From positions 11,997,309 to 12,061,308 of the forward strand of contig CM043959.1 in the NCBI GenBank assembly GCA_014529385.2: a DNA stretch of 64,000 bases, in the 5' to 3' direction. Position numbers and translations under genes: made by a program. Numbering within the stretch: the stretch's first letter is position 1; each line of letters begins with the position of its first letter. The notes below the pieces were generated by a model. It did not search any database. It had not been told where the DNA came from and saw nothing but the letters and a program-made list of their open reading frames with translations. Of the stretch, positions 24,019 to 34,710 are shown piece by piece. Source of the DNA: Adiantum capillus-veneris (taxonomy: Eukaryota; Streptophyta; Polypodiopsida; Polypodiales; Pteridaceae).

Positions 24019-24937
24019 GCAAAGAAAAAGAAATACAATTCCTCTGATGATTCGGAGAACACGAAAGTTTCTTCTCAAAGAATCAAAAGGAGCAGAAGCA
24101 AAAGATATGAGATGAGAAAACAAAAACAACGGATTGAAAACGAAGAGAAAGCAAAATTTTTAGCCCAAGGCAAATCGAAAGAAATTTGCACCGAATTCAA
24201 GGAAACAATCGTGAAATCTGGAGGATCCATTCTGGTTGATAAAAATTTTCAGCCTATCAACATTGCCTTGGACGCCTACCAAGCATGACTTAAAGCTGGC
24301 CAAAACATGGAAAACAAATGGAAACTATCCATCTCCAGACATGGAAGCAGCTAAGCTAGAAGCTTATCAAAATTTGGTAAGAATCACGAAGGAAATGCTG
24401 GATAAACAAAAACCCAAGCTTGAAAGTATTGCAAAATCGGAAGAGCTTGCGGTAGAAGAAACGAAAGCAAAATCCGATGTAGTGGCAGAACCCCACCTTG
24501 AAACAAATGAACCAGAGCTCCTAGTGCCAGACAATGAAGATGCCTTAGACGGAGTTCTATTCATGGAGGAAGACTGGCCTGGACACTTATGGGAAAAGGT
24601 AAGGGAGATCAATGATGGGAGCCTAACTTTAAAGTCAGCTCCTATAGAGGAAGTCTGGTTGGATAACCTACCATCTGATAAAAACCTGGATATACAATCC
24701 TTGTACGGGGATTGTGGATCAGAGGCATCAGGGATATCTAAACCAATCACCTTAAAAACATTACCTTCTTACTTGGGAGATAACTAAGATGAGTCTATCA
24801 TTTGCAAAACCACTCAAGTCAAAAGAGCCAAACAGACCCTAGAAGTAGACAACATTCATTCAATCATGTCTACACCTATCCAATGCACTCTTACCTTGGG
24901 AGAACTGTTGAAACTTAGGCCATACTTATGGAATGAT
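24019..24937 (+). pseudogene. Gag-protease linker of element A, truncated
   Basis: A Lys/Glu-rich linker, then FMEEDWPGHLWEKVREIND, EVWLDNLPSDKNLDIQSL and HSIMSTPIQCTLTLGELL, each with a counterpart at 42680-41880 in element B. Frame changes lie at about 24235 and 24300, and a TAA at 24785. The homology ends at 24937, before the protease DSGA site, so this copy has no catalytic protease. Confidence 0.75.
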
Positions 24938-25957
24938 AATAGAAAACAATAGTAAAAAACTTAAAAACCCAAAAACCCATTTAAATTTTAAATTTGTTTA
25001 AAATGGATTAACAATTACAAAAAATAAAAATCTCATTAAAAATTCACAAAAAAATAAAAAGCTTATAGAAAATCTAAAAAAATAAAAAATTGACATAGAT
25101 AAATCACAAAAAATTACAAAAATTTCATAAAAACTCAAAACAAATCCATAAAAAATCAAAAAGTGGCTTGAAAAACACAATAAATCACAAAAAACTCATA
25201 AAACCTTCAAAAATTTTATAAAAATTTTAAAATCCACAAAAAACTAGAAAATTATCAGAAAAATTTATTAAAAATAAAACTTTCTCAATAAAATTATAAA
25301 AAATCATAAAAATACTAAAAAATTAGAAAATTCAAAATTTCACAAAAATATAATAGAAATAAAAAGAAAGTCGTCGAAAGAGCCAGAAAAGCAAAAAAGC
25401 AAAGCCGTAAAAGTTACACCGAACAAATGAAAAAAAAGTTGGGAGAGTGGCAAACTAAGCAAACAGCACAAAGGCGAGCAAGTTGAAAAAAGCGAAGCCG
25501 AAAAAATTACACCGCGCAAAAGTGAGCAAGATCAGTAGAAGTAAAAAAGAACAGCCAAAAAAAGCAAGAATTCAGCCAACTCCAAGCCGTGAGCGGTAGA
25601 AAAATTTCTAAATTTGTCAAATCAAGTCGAAAATCGACCACTAACGGTGGATTGCAGATTAAGCTGTTCAAGGCCCAGGTTTTCATTGTTTCAAAAGGTT
25701 GCAATCAATTTTGAGACGAACGAGCTAGAGTTAATTAACTCTTGCGAGTCTGAAGAGCGATCAACTGCAAAAGTGCTTTGGCTAAAGTAGTTCAATCAAA
25801 ACTGAGCAGCAAAAATTCTGCTAATCGATACCAAAATTAATCTGCTAGGAGGAGACAACTTTTACAGAACCAGTCAACATAGACTCAAATCAAGCCAAGA
25901 GTTCAAGTACCACAGAGCAAGCTAGTAGCTATAACAACACAAGTACAATTGTAACAT
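24938..25957. other. Very A-rich non-coding stretch
   Basis: From 24938 to about 25420 the plus strand is almost wholly A-rich words (AAAAAT, CACAAAAA). It then changes to a less biased sequence with short repeats such as AAAAGCGAAGCCG. No ORF is supportable. It probably belongs to the leader of the gag/protease-like element E that follows. Confidence 0.5.
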
Positions 25958-26147
25958 AGCAGATTACAGTTATAGGGCTACAATGGAGATAAAGTCTTAT
26001 ATGCAGATTCAAGAGGCCATAGATACTTGATGAGCAGCAAAATCAACACAGAGCAGATTTTACGGTTGTATGGCTACAATGGAGATAAGGTCTTATATGC
26101 AGATTCAAGAGGCCATAGATACTTGATGAGCAGCAAAAGCAACACAG
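25958..26147 (+). repeat. 94-96 bp tandem duplication inside a coding remnant
   Basis: A unit starting AGCAGATT and containing AGGCCATAGATACTTGATGA occurs at 25958 and again at 26052, nearly identical. It duplicates a protein-coding segment (YADSRGHRYLMSSK). Confidence 0.85.
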
Positions 26148-26545
26148 GAGCCAAGATCCTATTGATTAGAGTGAAGCCAAACTCAGAGAAATCCCAGATG
26201 TTTACAGACTTCAGTGAAGCCAGGTATTGCAAGCTCAAAGATGAAGTTCATATAGAAGTTTAGAAATTCAACCCAAGTGTTTATCCAAAAATCTGTAGAA
26301 GTCTGCAAAGCATCCATTTAGTGCATATGCAATTAGGGTCATTGTACATGGATTATAGTGGTCAGATCTATAGTCGAGATCCAGAATTGCAAGATCCAAT
26401 AGATCAACCAATTGAAGACAATCTAACTGGAGAAAAAAGCCAAAGACGGTACAAAGGTCAAGATGAAGCAATCTACAACTTGATGCTTAGTGTTTTAAAC
26501 GAAGAAGCCAACAATTTGGCAAGCATAGAAGCAAAAAAAATTTAG
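26003..26545 (+). pseudogene. Gag-like N-terminal remnant of element E
   Basis: The plus-strand frames at 26027-26263 and 26321-26545 encode GYNGDKVLYADSRGHRY, then LGSLYMDYSGQIYSRDPE and KGQDEAIYNLMLSVLNEEA. A similar aromatic/Gly-rich layout followed by KDNAIYSLTWG recurs at 27178-27620, and the A and B gags open with a comparable HILSFYKTNRHG block. No catalytic motif is present. Assignment as retroelement gag is by context and resemblance only. Confidence 0.35.
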
Positions 26546-26548
26546 CTA

Positions 26549-27022
26549 GGGGTTCCATCATTGCATAGCTCCAATGACCAACAAAATTATCAATCCGGAG
26601 GGATGAGCTACCCGGCTAGGGCATGGAAACACTCACAAGATTAGTGAGCTAATCATGGAAATAGAATGGTGACTCTATGAGGTGAGCTTCTCGGCCTATG
26701 GAGGAGCTAAGCCACAATGATGGGCAATCTCCACATCCACTTCCCTTCACCTCCAATCAACTCATACACACACACTAACGATTGCAAGACACACACAAAA
26801 TTAATCCTATCATGCAACACACTAATCACAAGGACACACACATAGATCTATCGAGCAGCACACTCCAATCAAACCTACACGCACACACAAGCAAAAGAGG
26901 GCAATCACACAAGATTAGAGAGGACTTAACCACTAATTAGTTATGATCTAGTTAATCAAATGATCATTAGCAATCATAAGAAGCATGAGAGAGGAATAGT
27001 GAAAGGGAATTAAGCATTGATT
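26549..27022 (-). repeat. Dispersed repeat R1, copy 1 (inverted relative to copy 2)
   Basis: The reverse complement of about 49132-49735. Shared blocks include TCCATCATTGCA, CTCCTCCATAGGCCGAGAAG (as its complement) and GAATTAAGCATTGATT. Both copies end at the same word (GGGGT/TCCCATCATTGC), so the edge is sharp. Copy 2 is the U5-side half of an LTR. This copy interrupts the gag-like reading frame of element E. Confidence 0.75.
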
Positions 27023-27024
27023 CT

Positions 27025-28247
27025 TTGAACAACAAATTCCTGCATGAATTTGGTCAAGATGTCCAGATATCACCAAATGTTGAAAAGACTGTTAGGTTTA
27101 CAAATGATTCTGCATTTACTACCACAAGTGTGCAATCATTCACAAGTCTAAGCAACACAACAAACATAATGATGTTAGTATTGTTTGGTACACATAATTC
27201 ATATGCACACTATGTAGACCAAAAAGGGAAGCTGTACAAAAAGGATCAACCTGTGTTTGAATGGCCCACATACCAACTTCTTAGAAGTGTGTCTAGTGAT
27301 AGATCAGAAAGGATGGTTCATTTCAAAGCAAAGAATCTATTATAGCCCATCCTCTCTAGAGCTGAAGGTTATTACCCGAGTGAACCCAGAAATCTGTTCA
27401 AAGACAAACTCTTCTCCACCATCGGAAATCAAGCTTCAATGTTGTAACCCAACGAGCAATTACTTTGACCAAAACATCCATAGATATAGACCAGAGTATA
27501 GCATCTATGATGCCTTGGGTCCTGAAATCACAGAAGCTCATATCATAAGAGACCCATGTGATAAACAATATCAGGACAAAGATAATGCTATCTATAGCTT
27601 GACTTGGGGAATAATTTGTCATGTTTCAAGGAGATACATAAGAAACTATGCAGAAAGTTCACAGATGCCAAACATCAACAATGCTACCCAAAGTTTACCA
27701 TCACTGTCCCGAAAGGTGAGACTAAACCAGAGACAAACAATTTTGAACTCTTACAATGAAGCAGGCTATAATATCTGGAGACAAACAAGCAGAATGTTGG
27801 GGAATCATTTCCACCGCCATTGAAGTCAATTCACAGATCATCATAGCTCAATTCCATGTGATCACAACAAAAGGTATATCAAATGACATCATAATGGAAA
27901 TGCCAATGGCCCAGAAGATGTTAGAGGTACAAAATTCAAACATGACGGAGTCTTTAGAGACAACAAAGAATGAATACCAAGACTGGTCACTCGCGGATGA
28001 TAGCACAAAGTCCTCCAACACAATTAAAATGGAGACTTATATCAAAGAAGATCTTATTGAAGATGATTCATCTCCATCAATTAGAACTTCAAAAGAGCTT
28101 GAAGCAAATCAGTCAATATCAAGTGCAAATCAAATAGAGCAAAGGGCAACCACAATAGCTATTAAGCAAAGAATACCAACAAAGCAAAAAATTAAGAAGA
28201 ATGAGGTTGTAGAAAGTCAGGAAGCAATAGGAAGTCCAAAGATCTAG
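27025..28247 (+). pseudogene. Degenerate gag/protease-like region of element E, part 1
   Basis: Frames 27025-27345, 27257-27823 and 27756-28247 read on in the plus direction with frame changes. Near 27790-27910 the residues RQAECWGII-like, then IIAQFHVITTKGISNDIIME and MPMAQKM resemble the C-terminal half of a retroviral-type aspartic protease (dvilGmpWl pattern), with the usual Gly and Trp replaced. Poly-charged sequence follows. No RT or integrase is present. Confidence 0.4.
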
Positions 28248-28379
28248 ACATTGCCAGCTGAATCAACCAATGTAAGTCAGATTGGAAAACAGTCTCAAGT
28301 CACCCTCCATAAAGACATAGTTAGATCAAGATGAGACCATGGCAAAAGCAGGACAAAGATCTTCAATAGAATCAACAAC

Positions 28380-29818
28380 AAGAATAGATATAGTTCTTAG
28401 CAATACAAAAGGATCAAGTGTCAGATGCAATGCTCTACTTGATAAAGAAGCAAATTGAAATATGATTGCAAAGAACATCCAAAGGCTCCTCCAAATCACT
28501 CCATGCTAACATGATAGCAAAACAATGCTAGGTATGCATACAAGTCAATACAAAATGGTTGATACTCTTACCATCCAAAATCATGAAGAGCAAGTAAAGT
28601 TACAGGTAAAGTCTTCAAAAGACATGCATGCAAGTGTCATCCTTGGACATCAATGGTTAGACCAACACAAGGCCTACAAAGAAGATACAATGTTAATACT
28701 CTCTTCTCCAAGGGGTATCAAGCAACATGTACAGGTACAGTTAATGCTAGATTCAAAGTTGCAGAAGTCACAAGAATTGAAGACAAATCTTGCAGACAAA
28801 GGTAAAGCTAAAGTGGAACTTCCACCGACTAGAAAAGAAGGCGTGATAGCATATGTCTCTACATCAAAGAACCCTCATGGATTAGGTTCTTCAAGAAAGA
28901 AAGGCTTTCAAAACTTCAATTCAATTGCTGACCCAACTGAAAACTCTAAGGAGACCCCGAGAAAAGAAAAGTACTTCAACCAAAGTACTCAAGAAAGCAA
29001 AAGATAACCAAGCAAGTGTTTGTTTTGAGCAGTTTAGTCAAAGTCAATGATCCGGTTTGGATTAAGGATGGGGAGTCAACACAAAAAGACAAACACATGG
29101 GATGGATAGCATCACAATGGAGCTTAAAGGAACATGAATACTATGGAGGTAACAAACAGATATGGGTACCAAAACCGCATGTAGAGCATATGAAGTAGCT
29201 TCAAGTACCTCCCAAGAAAGAAGGCCCACAAGGTATCAACTTCGACAATATCCTAGGATACCTAAGAAGCAGGTATACGCCAGAACAACATCAAAAGATG
29301 CTAAAGTCAACCACAACTCTCAAGAGGATATAGAAAAAAGACGGATCTCAAATAATCTTCCTCTTGGACAAGGATTCTACACTGGATATACAAAGATTGG
29401 CTACCAATCAACCAAAAGCCAACTGCAACTATTCCAGACCTGCATGAAGATCTCAAGAGCTCAACAAGACCTACAGCTCAACAAAGTAAACCATGGAGAT
29501 ACAAAGGCCATCAAGGGATTTGGATTCCTAAGTCTTCCAATGCTGCTAGTCAAAAGCCAAATGTTGACAGCCCAACAGAGGCCTACAACAACATCAAAGA
29601 CTCCTATCAGAAGGCCCAATTGGAGAATCAAACAAATAATGGAGTCTTCAAAGTCAAAGAAGGACAACCCCACTAACACGAATGCAAATTCAAAGATGAT
29701 AAAACAGGTATGGAAAAAGAAACCTTCAATGCCAACTTGGTCCTTCATTAATCGTCTTTTTGAGGATTCAAGCTTACTTTTACCTGAAGAAATGTTTGTA
29801 GTACACACAAGAATCTAA
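28380..29818 (+). pseudogene. Degenerate protease-like and linker region of element E, part 2
   Basis: At 28383-28700 a second protease-like pattern is visible: VRCNALLDKEAN in the place of LLDSGA, then ASVILGHQWLDQHKA in the place of dvILGmpWLekh. This resembles a Ty3-type aspartic protease with the active-site Ser-Gly lost. After 29000 the linker includes KQIWVPKPHVE; the IWVPK word also appears twice in element B at about 37430-37500. Stops at 28456, 28508 and 29005 show decay. Nothing downstream resembles RT. Confidence 0.45.
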
Positions 29819-30202
29819 AAGTCACGTTGCTAGGGTGCAAAAAACACTCTTTGGTATAGTCAGAGTTGGGATGTTGAGCCATAAAATCAGCAAAGCATTA
29901 GTAACAAAGCTTCAAGTCATATTAGTACCAAAGCATTAGTACCAAAGATTCAAGTCATATTAAACTCTGTGCTAAGAGTCATAGTTATTAGGCTTACGCT
30001 CAAGCTGGAAGAGTTGAGCATATCTAAGTCGTTTTGCTCATGCTCGATGAGATGAGCATAAGAGTTGAAGTCTATTAACTTACAGTTGGTGGAGTGTCAT
30101 AGAGTCCAAATCTCATTCACACTACACAGTAAGATGAGAGCATATATCCTTGTCAACGAAAAGCGTTCTTAAAGGGGTGCCAGCTTGCAAGTCCATGTCA
30201 TG
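29819..30202 (+). other. Element E flank before the B insertion
   Basis: No gene. A 40-bp imperfect direct repeat lies at about 29898-29970 (GCATTAGTA...CAAGTCATATTA twice). The last five bases, TCATG (30198-30202), are the left target duplication of element B. Confidence 0.6.
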
Positions 30203-31124
30203 TATGGGACGCATATCTAACCTCACCATCCTATCTTATTGCAGTATTAGCGAGAACCACGATTAATTTGTCAAACCATGGGACGAAGCTGACTCGACTA
30301 GTGCATAGAGGCTACAAGAGGTTGTCAATCTCTTGGAAAACAACTAACAACTCGCATCTAACTCAAGATACACTCAAGTGATTGAAATTACCAAAAGCCA
30401 ATCACTCATTGGCAAACAATTCACATCCGTTACAGCATCAAATGACATCCAAACATAACGAAACTTCTAGAACAAGTTTTTAAGACCTAAGCACACATGC
30501 CTATGGCCTCAAACCCCACTTTAAGTCAAGTTCCAAAATCGTGATTATTAACAGCAGTGGATTTTTGACCTAGTCGTTTTCTACCCAGAATGCATCTAAA
30601 TGCTTAGCAACGATGCTCCAATACCCCACCTATGCTTAGTTTTTGATTTGAAATTGTAAATTCCTATAGTTATGATGAAATTAGGCCGTGGGTCGACGAC
30701 GCCAAAAGCTACAAAATATTGTGAATGGCTTACGTCAATGCGTAGAGCTCTTACTACAGTTGCAATGCAAGAAACACATTCGCAATGTGACAACCGGAGA
30801 GGTAGTAGAAAGTGTGAGAAGGAAAGAAGTGAGCACCGTTAGCTCCCGCTGTGTATTTTTTATCCAAAAACTTATATAAAACTTACAAAAATTGGCTTTT
30901 ATACCTTAGCCAAGGTTTTTGGGTGGTCAAAACTAATAATCTGGAGTTCTACCAAAGCTGGGAAATGACTCGCTGATACAATCTGGAAGCTTGTAGACCT
31001 AGCTCATTAATTACAAGGTTTATTTGAGAAAATAGGAGTTACAATATTCTCGATTTATCAAAATAATAATTGTTTTACAAGGAGAACTCCGAAAAATGGT
31101 GTCTGTGTTAGCTTACTGCTAACA
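30203..31124 (-). repeat. 3' LTR of element B
   Basis: 922 bp, TATGGGACGC to GCTTACTGCTAACA on the plus strand. It aligns along its length with 47141-48059, differing by frequent substitutions that are mostly transitions. It contains the complement of the TATA box, and half a leader palindrome at 30533-30552. Confidence 0.94.
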
Positions 31125-31136
31125 TCCTCCCCTCCT
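31125..31136 (-). promoter_or_regulatory. Polypurine tract of element B
   Basis: TCCTCCCCTCCT on the plus strand is GGAGGGGAGGA-type purine tract in element orientation, directly against the 3' LTR. Confidence 0.8.
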
Positions 31137-31162
31137 AGCATGTGTCGTCCCTTGACATAGCT

Positions 31163-34100
31163 TTATAGGCTGAAGTAGTCTTCCGGTTGACAATGGGTGA
31201 GGTGGTCTTTAAGTGCTTCCAGTGCCTTCTGGTATCTGATTCTTCTTTCTTTGCTAGACACTTGCAGAAATTGCATGGTGACTTGATTCTTCAGTTCCAC
31301 CGCTGAGTAGCCCACAAACCTGGATGTTAAGTTGCTTATCACCGGGGCAAATATCTTCACTCGCCAGGTGAAGAATGCAGTGTAGAATGCTTCTTCAAAG
31401 GCTAATATATTATACGAGGGTAGGAACATGCATCTGGCATAGAATCCGTAAAGGATTTCTTCTGAAGGTTTCCCACTTAGATAGTAGCATAAGCCTTTGT
31501 TTCCTTCCAAGAATGAGAGCCATGGGGCTCATGTCTGCTCAGGCTCATTGAAAACTTGTATGCATGTTAGTAGCACCCTGTAGATCTTATATAACATTGC
31601 ACAAATCTGGCAAACTCTTGAAGAATGACATGGTGCCCATTAGGGTTTTCACCATGTATTCTTCTGTCACTTGGCCTCTCTCTGGAGCTGGAAGCCTGTG
31701 GAAGTTGAGCCAAGTTTGCCTCTTCTTCTGTAGTGCTTCATGCACTCTGGGTACATGACAAAATGGGGACAAAATGTTGGATCTCTTTGTAAGGCTACAG
31801 GTGCTCTTGTGAACAGAATCAGGTATCTCGTATTCTTGTTCAACCAGCTTAACCTCCACTTTGGGTGGTCTTTATCTACGCCATCTTCTTGCATATCCCT
31901 GTACAACCTTTCTTTTACCTATAATAGTTCTACCTTGATGAGAGGGTACGTCAGGGATAGTTGGTGCCATTGAGTGTTGATTTGATTGGGAGTGAGTTGG
32001 GTGACATTGGTAGAGTGTAAAACTCTCAACTCCCAATCCATAGCGGCCTTCCACTGCTCATCCACCTCTAAGATGATCTTCTCCTTCAGTGCGTCTTCTT
32101 CAGCTTTTGACCGTGGATCATTGGCACTGTATCTGCATCTGTGATGTGAATTTGAAAATCTTCATCACCACTCGGCTCTGCTGTGGACTGCGTCTCAAAC
32201 TCAACAAATGAGACCAAGGGAATGTCTATTTGTGGCGGCTCTGAAGTGCCTGCCTCCTCCTGCGTGTCTGGCTTTCCATCTCTGATGAGTTGATTTATCC
32301 GCTTGAGTTCTGCTATCTCCTTTAGGAGCTCCTTCTCTCTTTGAACCCGCATTAGTGCCAGGTCTTTGTGCTATGATTGTTCAAGCTTTAATTCCAATTC
32401 TAAGTCCTTTTTTTCTTTCAAGTGCCTTGTACACTTCATCAGTTCCCTTGATCGAGGCCACATTATGGTTTTCTCTAATTTGCTGTAAGAAAAATGGCAT
32501 GATCATTGATTCTCTGTCCAGAATATTGCAGGGAAGCATTGGTAACATCTAACTATACTTGAATTTCTTGAGCCGATAGAGAGGTCGTAAGAAGTTCATT
32601 CGTGACTTCTGTCAGTTTCTCGTCTTTTACCTTGCAGGCATCAGAGAATTTGGTGTGGAGGTCACCTAACTCCTCCATTTATTTTTGTTGTTTATCCCTA
32701 GCCATCTGATGATGTTTCGCTTCCGCCTTTAGCTATTGCACTTGCCTTTGTTGATCATTGATGATAATCATCCTGTCTTCTTGTTCTCCTTGAAGAGCGT
32801 CGATTACCATTTCTAATCCCTTGGCCTTTGTGCTACGGTTCAAAGCTGCTAAATGGAGTCTCTCCATCATTTCCTTCATCTGGCATGCATATTCATTGAC
32901 CTGTATAATAACTTCATCATTTGTCTGCCACTCCTCATGTTGTGCCAGTTGGGATGTGCCTGCAACCTTGTGTGTTGCTTCTTGCTGCGTTGTAATTGCT
33001 GGTGGTTCTTGTGTGGAGGTAGATGGTCGGTCTTCTTCTTGGCTATCCTAAGGGTTTGATGCCTTGGCAGTTTTTGACTGAGTAGAAGTGGATGGTGTGG
33101 TCTCAACCCTTATTGTCTCTGCAAGTGCCGGCCTTTCTTCCTTCTCTGGCTCGGGATCCGTCTCAGGTGCAGTGGTAGGCTCTTTTTCTGTATCTGCTTC
33201 CTCAGTTTCTTCTTCTGGATTTTGAGTCTCTTCTGCTGCCTGCTCCAATTCTGTTTCGGCTTCTTTTTCCTTTTGTCTGTCGGGATGGTCAGCTTTTTGT
33301 GTATATTCTGTTCGTTGGGTGGACTCAGAATCTTTCTCTTTTTTAGTCTCTGCTTCTTCATTGGTACCTTTGCCTACTGGTGATGGTGATGGGCTAGGCA
33401 AGGGATGGTCTTGTTGTTCTAGAGGCGGTGAGGCATGTCGGGGAGATACATGGCTTTGCTCTTGTGTAGCCATTTCCTCAGCTTTCTTTGCGGCTTCTTC
33501 TGCCTCTTTCAACTTTAGGGCTTCGGCCTCTTGGTACATTCTTTCTAAATATTTTGTTGGATCATTTGCCTCTTTTTTGTTATGATGCTTTGTTCGAGGT
33601 CCTTTTAGTCGTGTGGGTACCCAATTTTCTGGGTCCTTCCCTTGTGCTTGCCTACTGCACTGGTAAGCCTGTTTTTCTCTTTCAAAACGTGCTTGTTTTT
33701 AAGCTGGATCCTCTTGGTGGGCAGCCACAACTTTCCTCTTCATCTCTTCTCTCCGAGCTCTCTTTTCTTTGTTGTCGGAGATCTCGCTGCTGTGCCTCTT
33801 TGGTGAGCTATTAGCTGACTCATCATTTGATTTTTGTGACCTTTTACCTGACCTTGTAGCTCGTGGAGAGGGTTGTGCTGCCAAAATCCATGTATTTTGA
33901 TCAGGGGCAGGCGGTAGGTTGTTGGCCATGCCGATGTCATGATAGGCTATTCTAGTCAACACCTCTTGTGCACCCAAGTATGTGATTTTGCCTTCCTTCT
34001 TGGTGCCCTTCAAGGTTGTCAAGAAATATTGCACGTGGTCCATAGGCTGCCTTGTTGTTTACTTAAGAACCTGAGTGAAGGTGGTGGCCACGGAGTGATT

Positions 34101-34710
34101 TGGTGTAGTGTACCTTGGTGGCCATTTTGCCAGAAAATGGAAGTGTTGATGGTACAAACGGGCTGGCTCTTCCACCTGTTTGTGGATAAGATCGGTGAAT
34201 GTAGCCGCGACTATGTCCTTGGTAAATGTGCTTGCGGTCTTCCGATCTCTTGCCCGCATGGTCATTCCTTCAGTGGTGGGCAATATAAGTGCCTCTACCA
34301 CTATCTCTTTTGTGATTACTACCTTGACCTTGTTCCCTTGGGTGTCGGATATTTGTGCGGTTCCGTCCTCTTTGATGGTGGATAGAAGCTCGTAAGATTT
34401 CTGAAAGTCCACTCCGCAAGGCTCTTGTTCGTAGAAATGCGTGAGTCCTAACCTACGGTTAACCTCTTTGGTTTCTGGCTTGGCAACTACATCATAGAAC
34501 TCTTTAGGCATGAGTTGAAACTCCACCTGATGCCCTTCTTGACTCTTGAACTTGCCAATGAAGACCATAGTGTGGTGCTCTTCCAACTGTTCTCTAGAAA
34601 GGTAGGATGCCTTTTCCGCTTTGTAACTTGGGGTCTAGTTGATACGCAGGCAATTCTTGTAGTTTCTCTTTCTGGTTTATCTTCTTCTTGGCCCTCTCCG
34701 CTGCTTGCAT
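31163..34710 (-). pseudogene. Uncharacterised retrotransposon ORF, copy 3 (full length, broken)
   Basis: The most complete copy, about 1,180 codons. The ATG at 34710 gives MQAAERAKKKINQKEKLQEL, matching copy 2. The N-terminal domain (34620-33900) has FKSQEGHQVEFQLMPKE, YEQEPCGVDFQKSY, VVITKEIVVEAL and LYHQHFHFLAKWPPRY. The centre (33540-33050) is an extreme Glu/Pro/Thr/Lys-rich tract starting AEALKLKEAEEAAKKAEE. A coiled-coil segment with REKELLKEIAELKRINQLI is near 32330. The C-terminal domain (31860-31163) has EEYMVKTLMGTMSFFKSLPD, FLEGNKGLCYYL and FEEAFYTAFF. Stops and frame changes lie at about 34620, 34057, 33697 and 32090. It ends 26 bases before the polypurine tract. No enzyme motif. 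A structural or accessory role is inference only. Confidence 0.72.

Larger units (their letters stand above)
14529..24937 (+). mobile_element. Ty3/gypsy element A, tRNA-Asp primed, 3' truncated
   Basis: Order on the plus strand: LTR (14529-15385), primer site, leader with palindromes, a nested complete copia element, the rest of the leader, gag, and the start of the protease linker. It matches element B in inverted orientation until 24937, where similarity stops inside the linker (after LLKLRPYLWND). No RT, integrase or 3' LTR follows on this strand, so the element is truncated. GACAA precedes the LTR at 14524-14528, but no right-hand partner exists to confirm a target duplication. Confidence 0.8.

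Noticed and set aside
33319-33814. Plus-strand frames opposite ORF copy 3
   Set aside because: They mirror the charged repetitive tract of the minus-strand ORF and have no homology in the other ORF copies.
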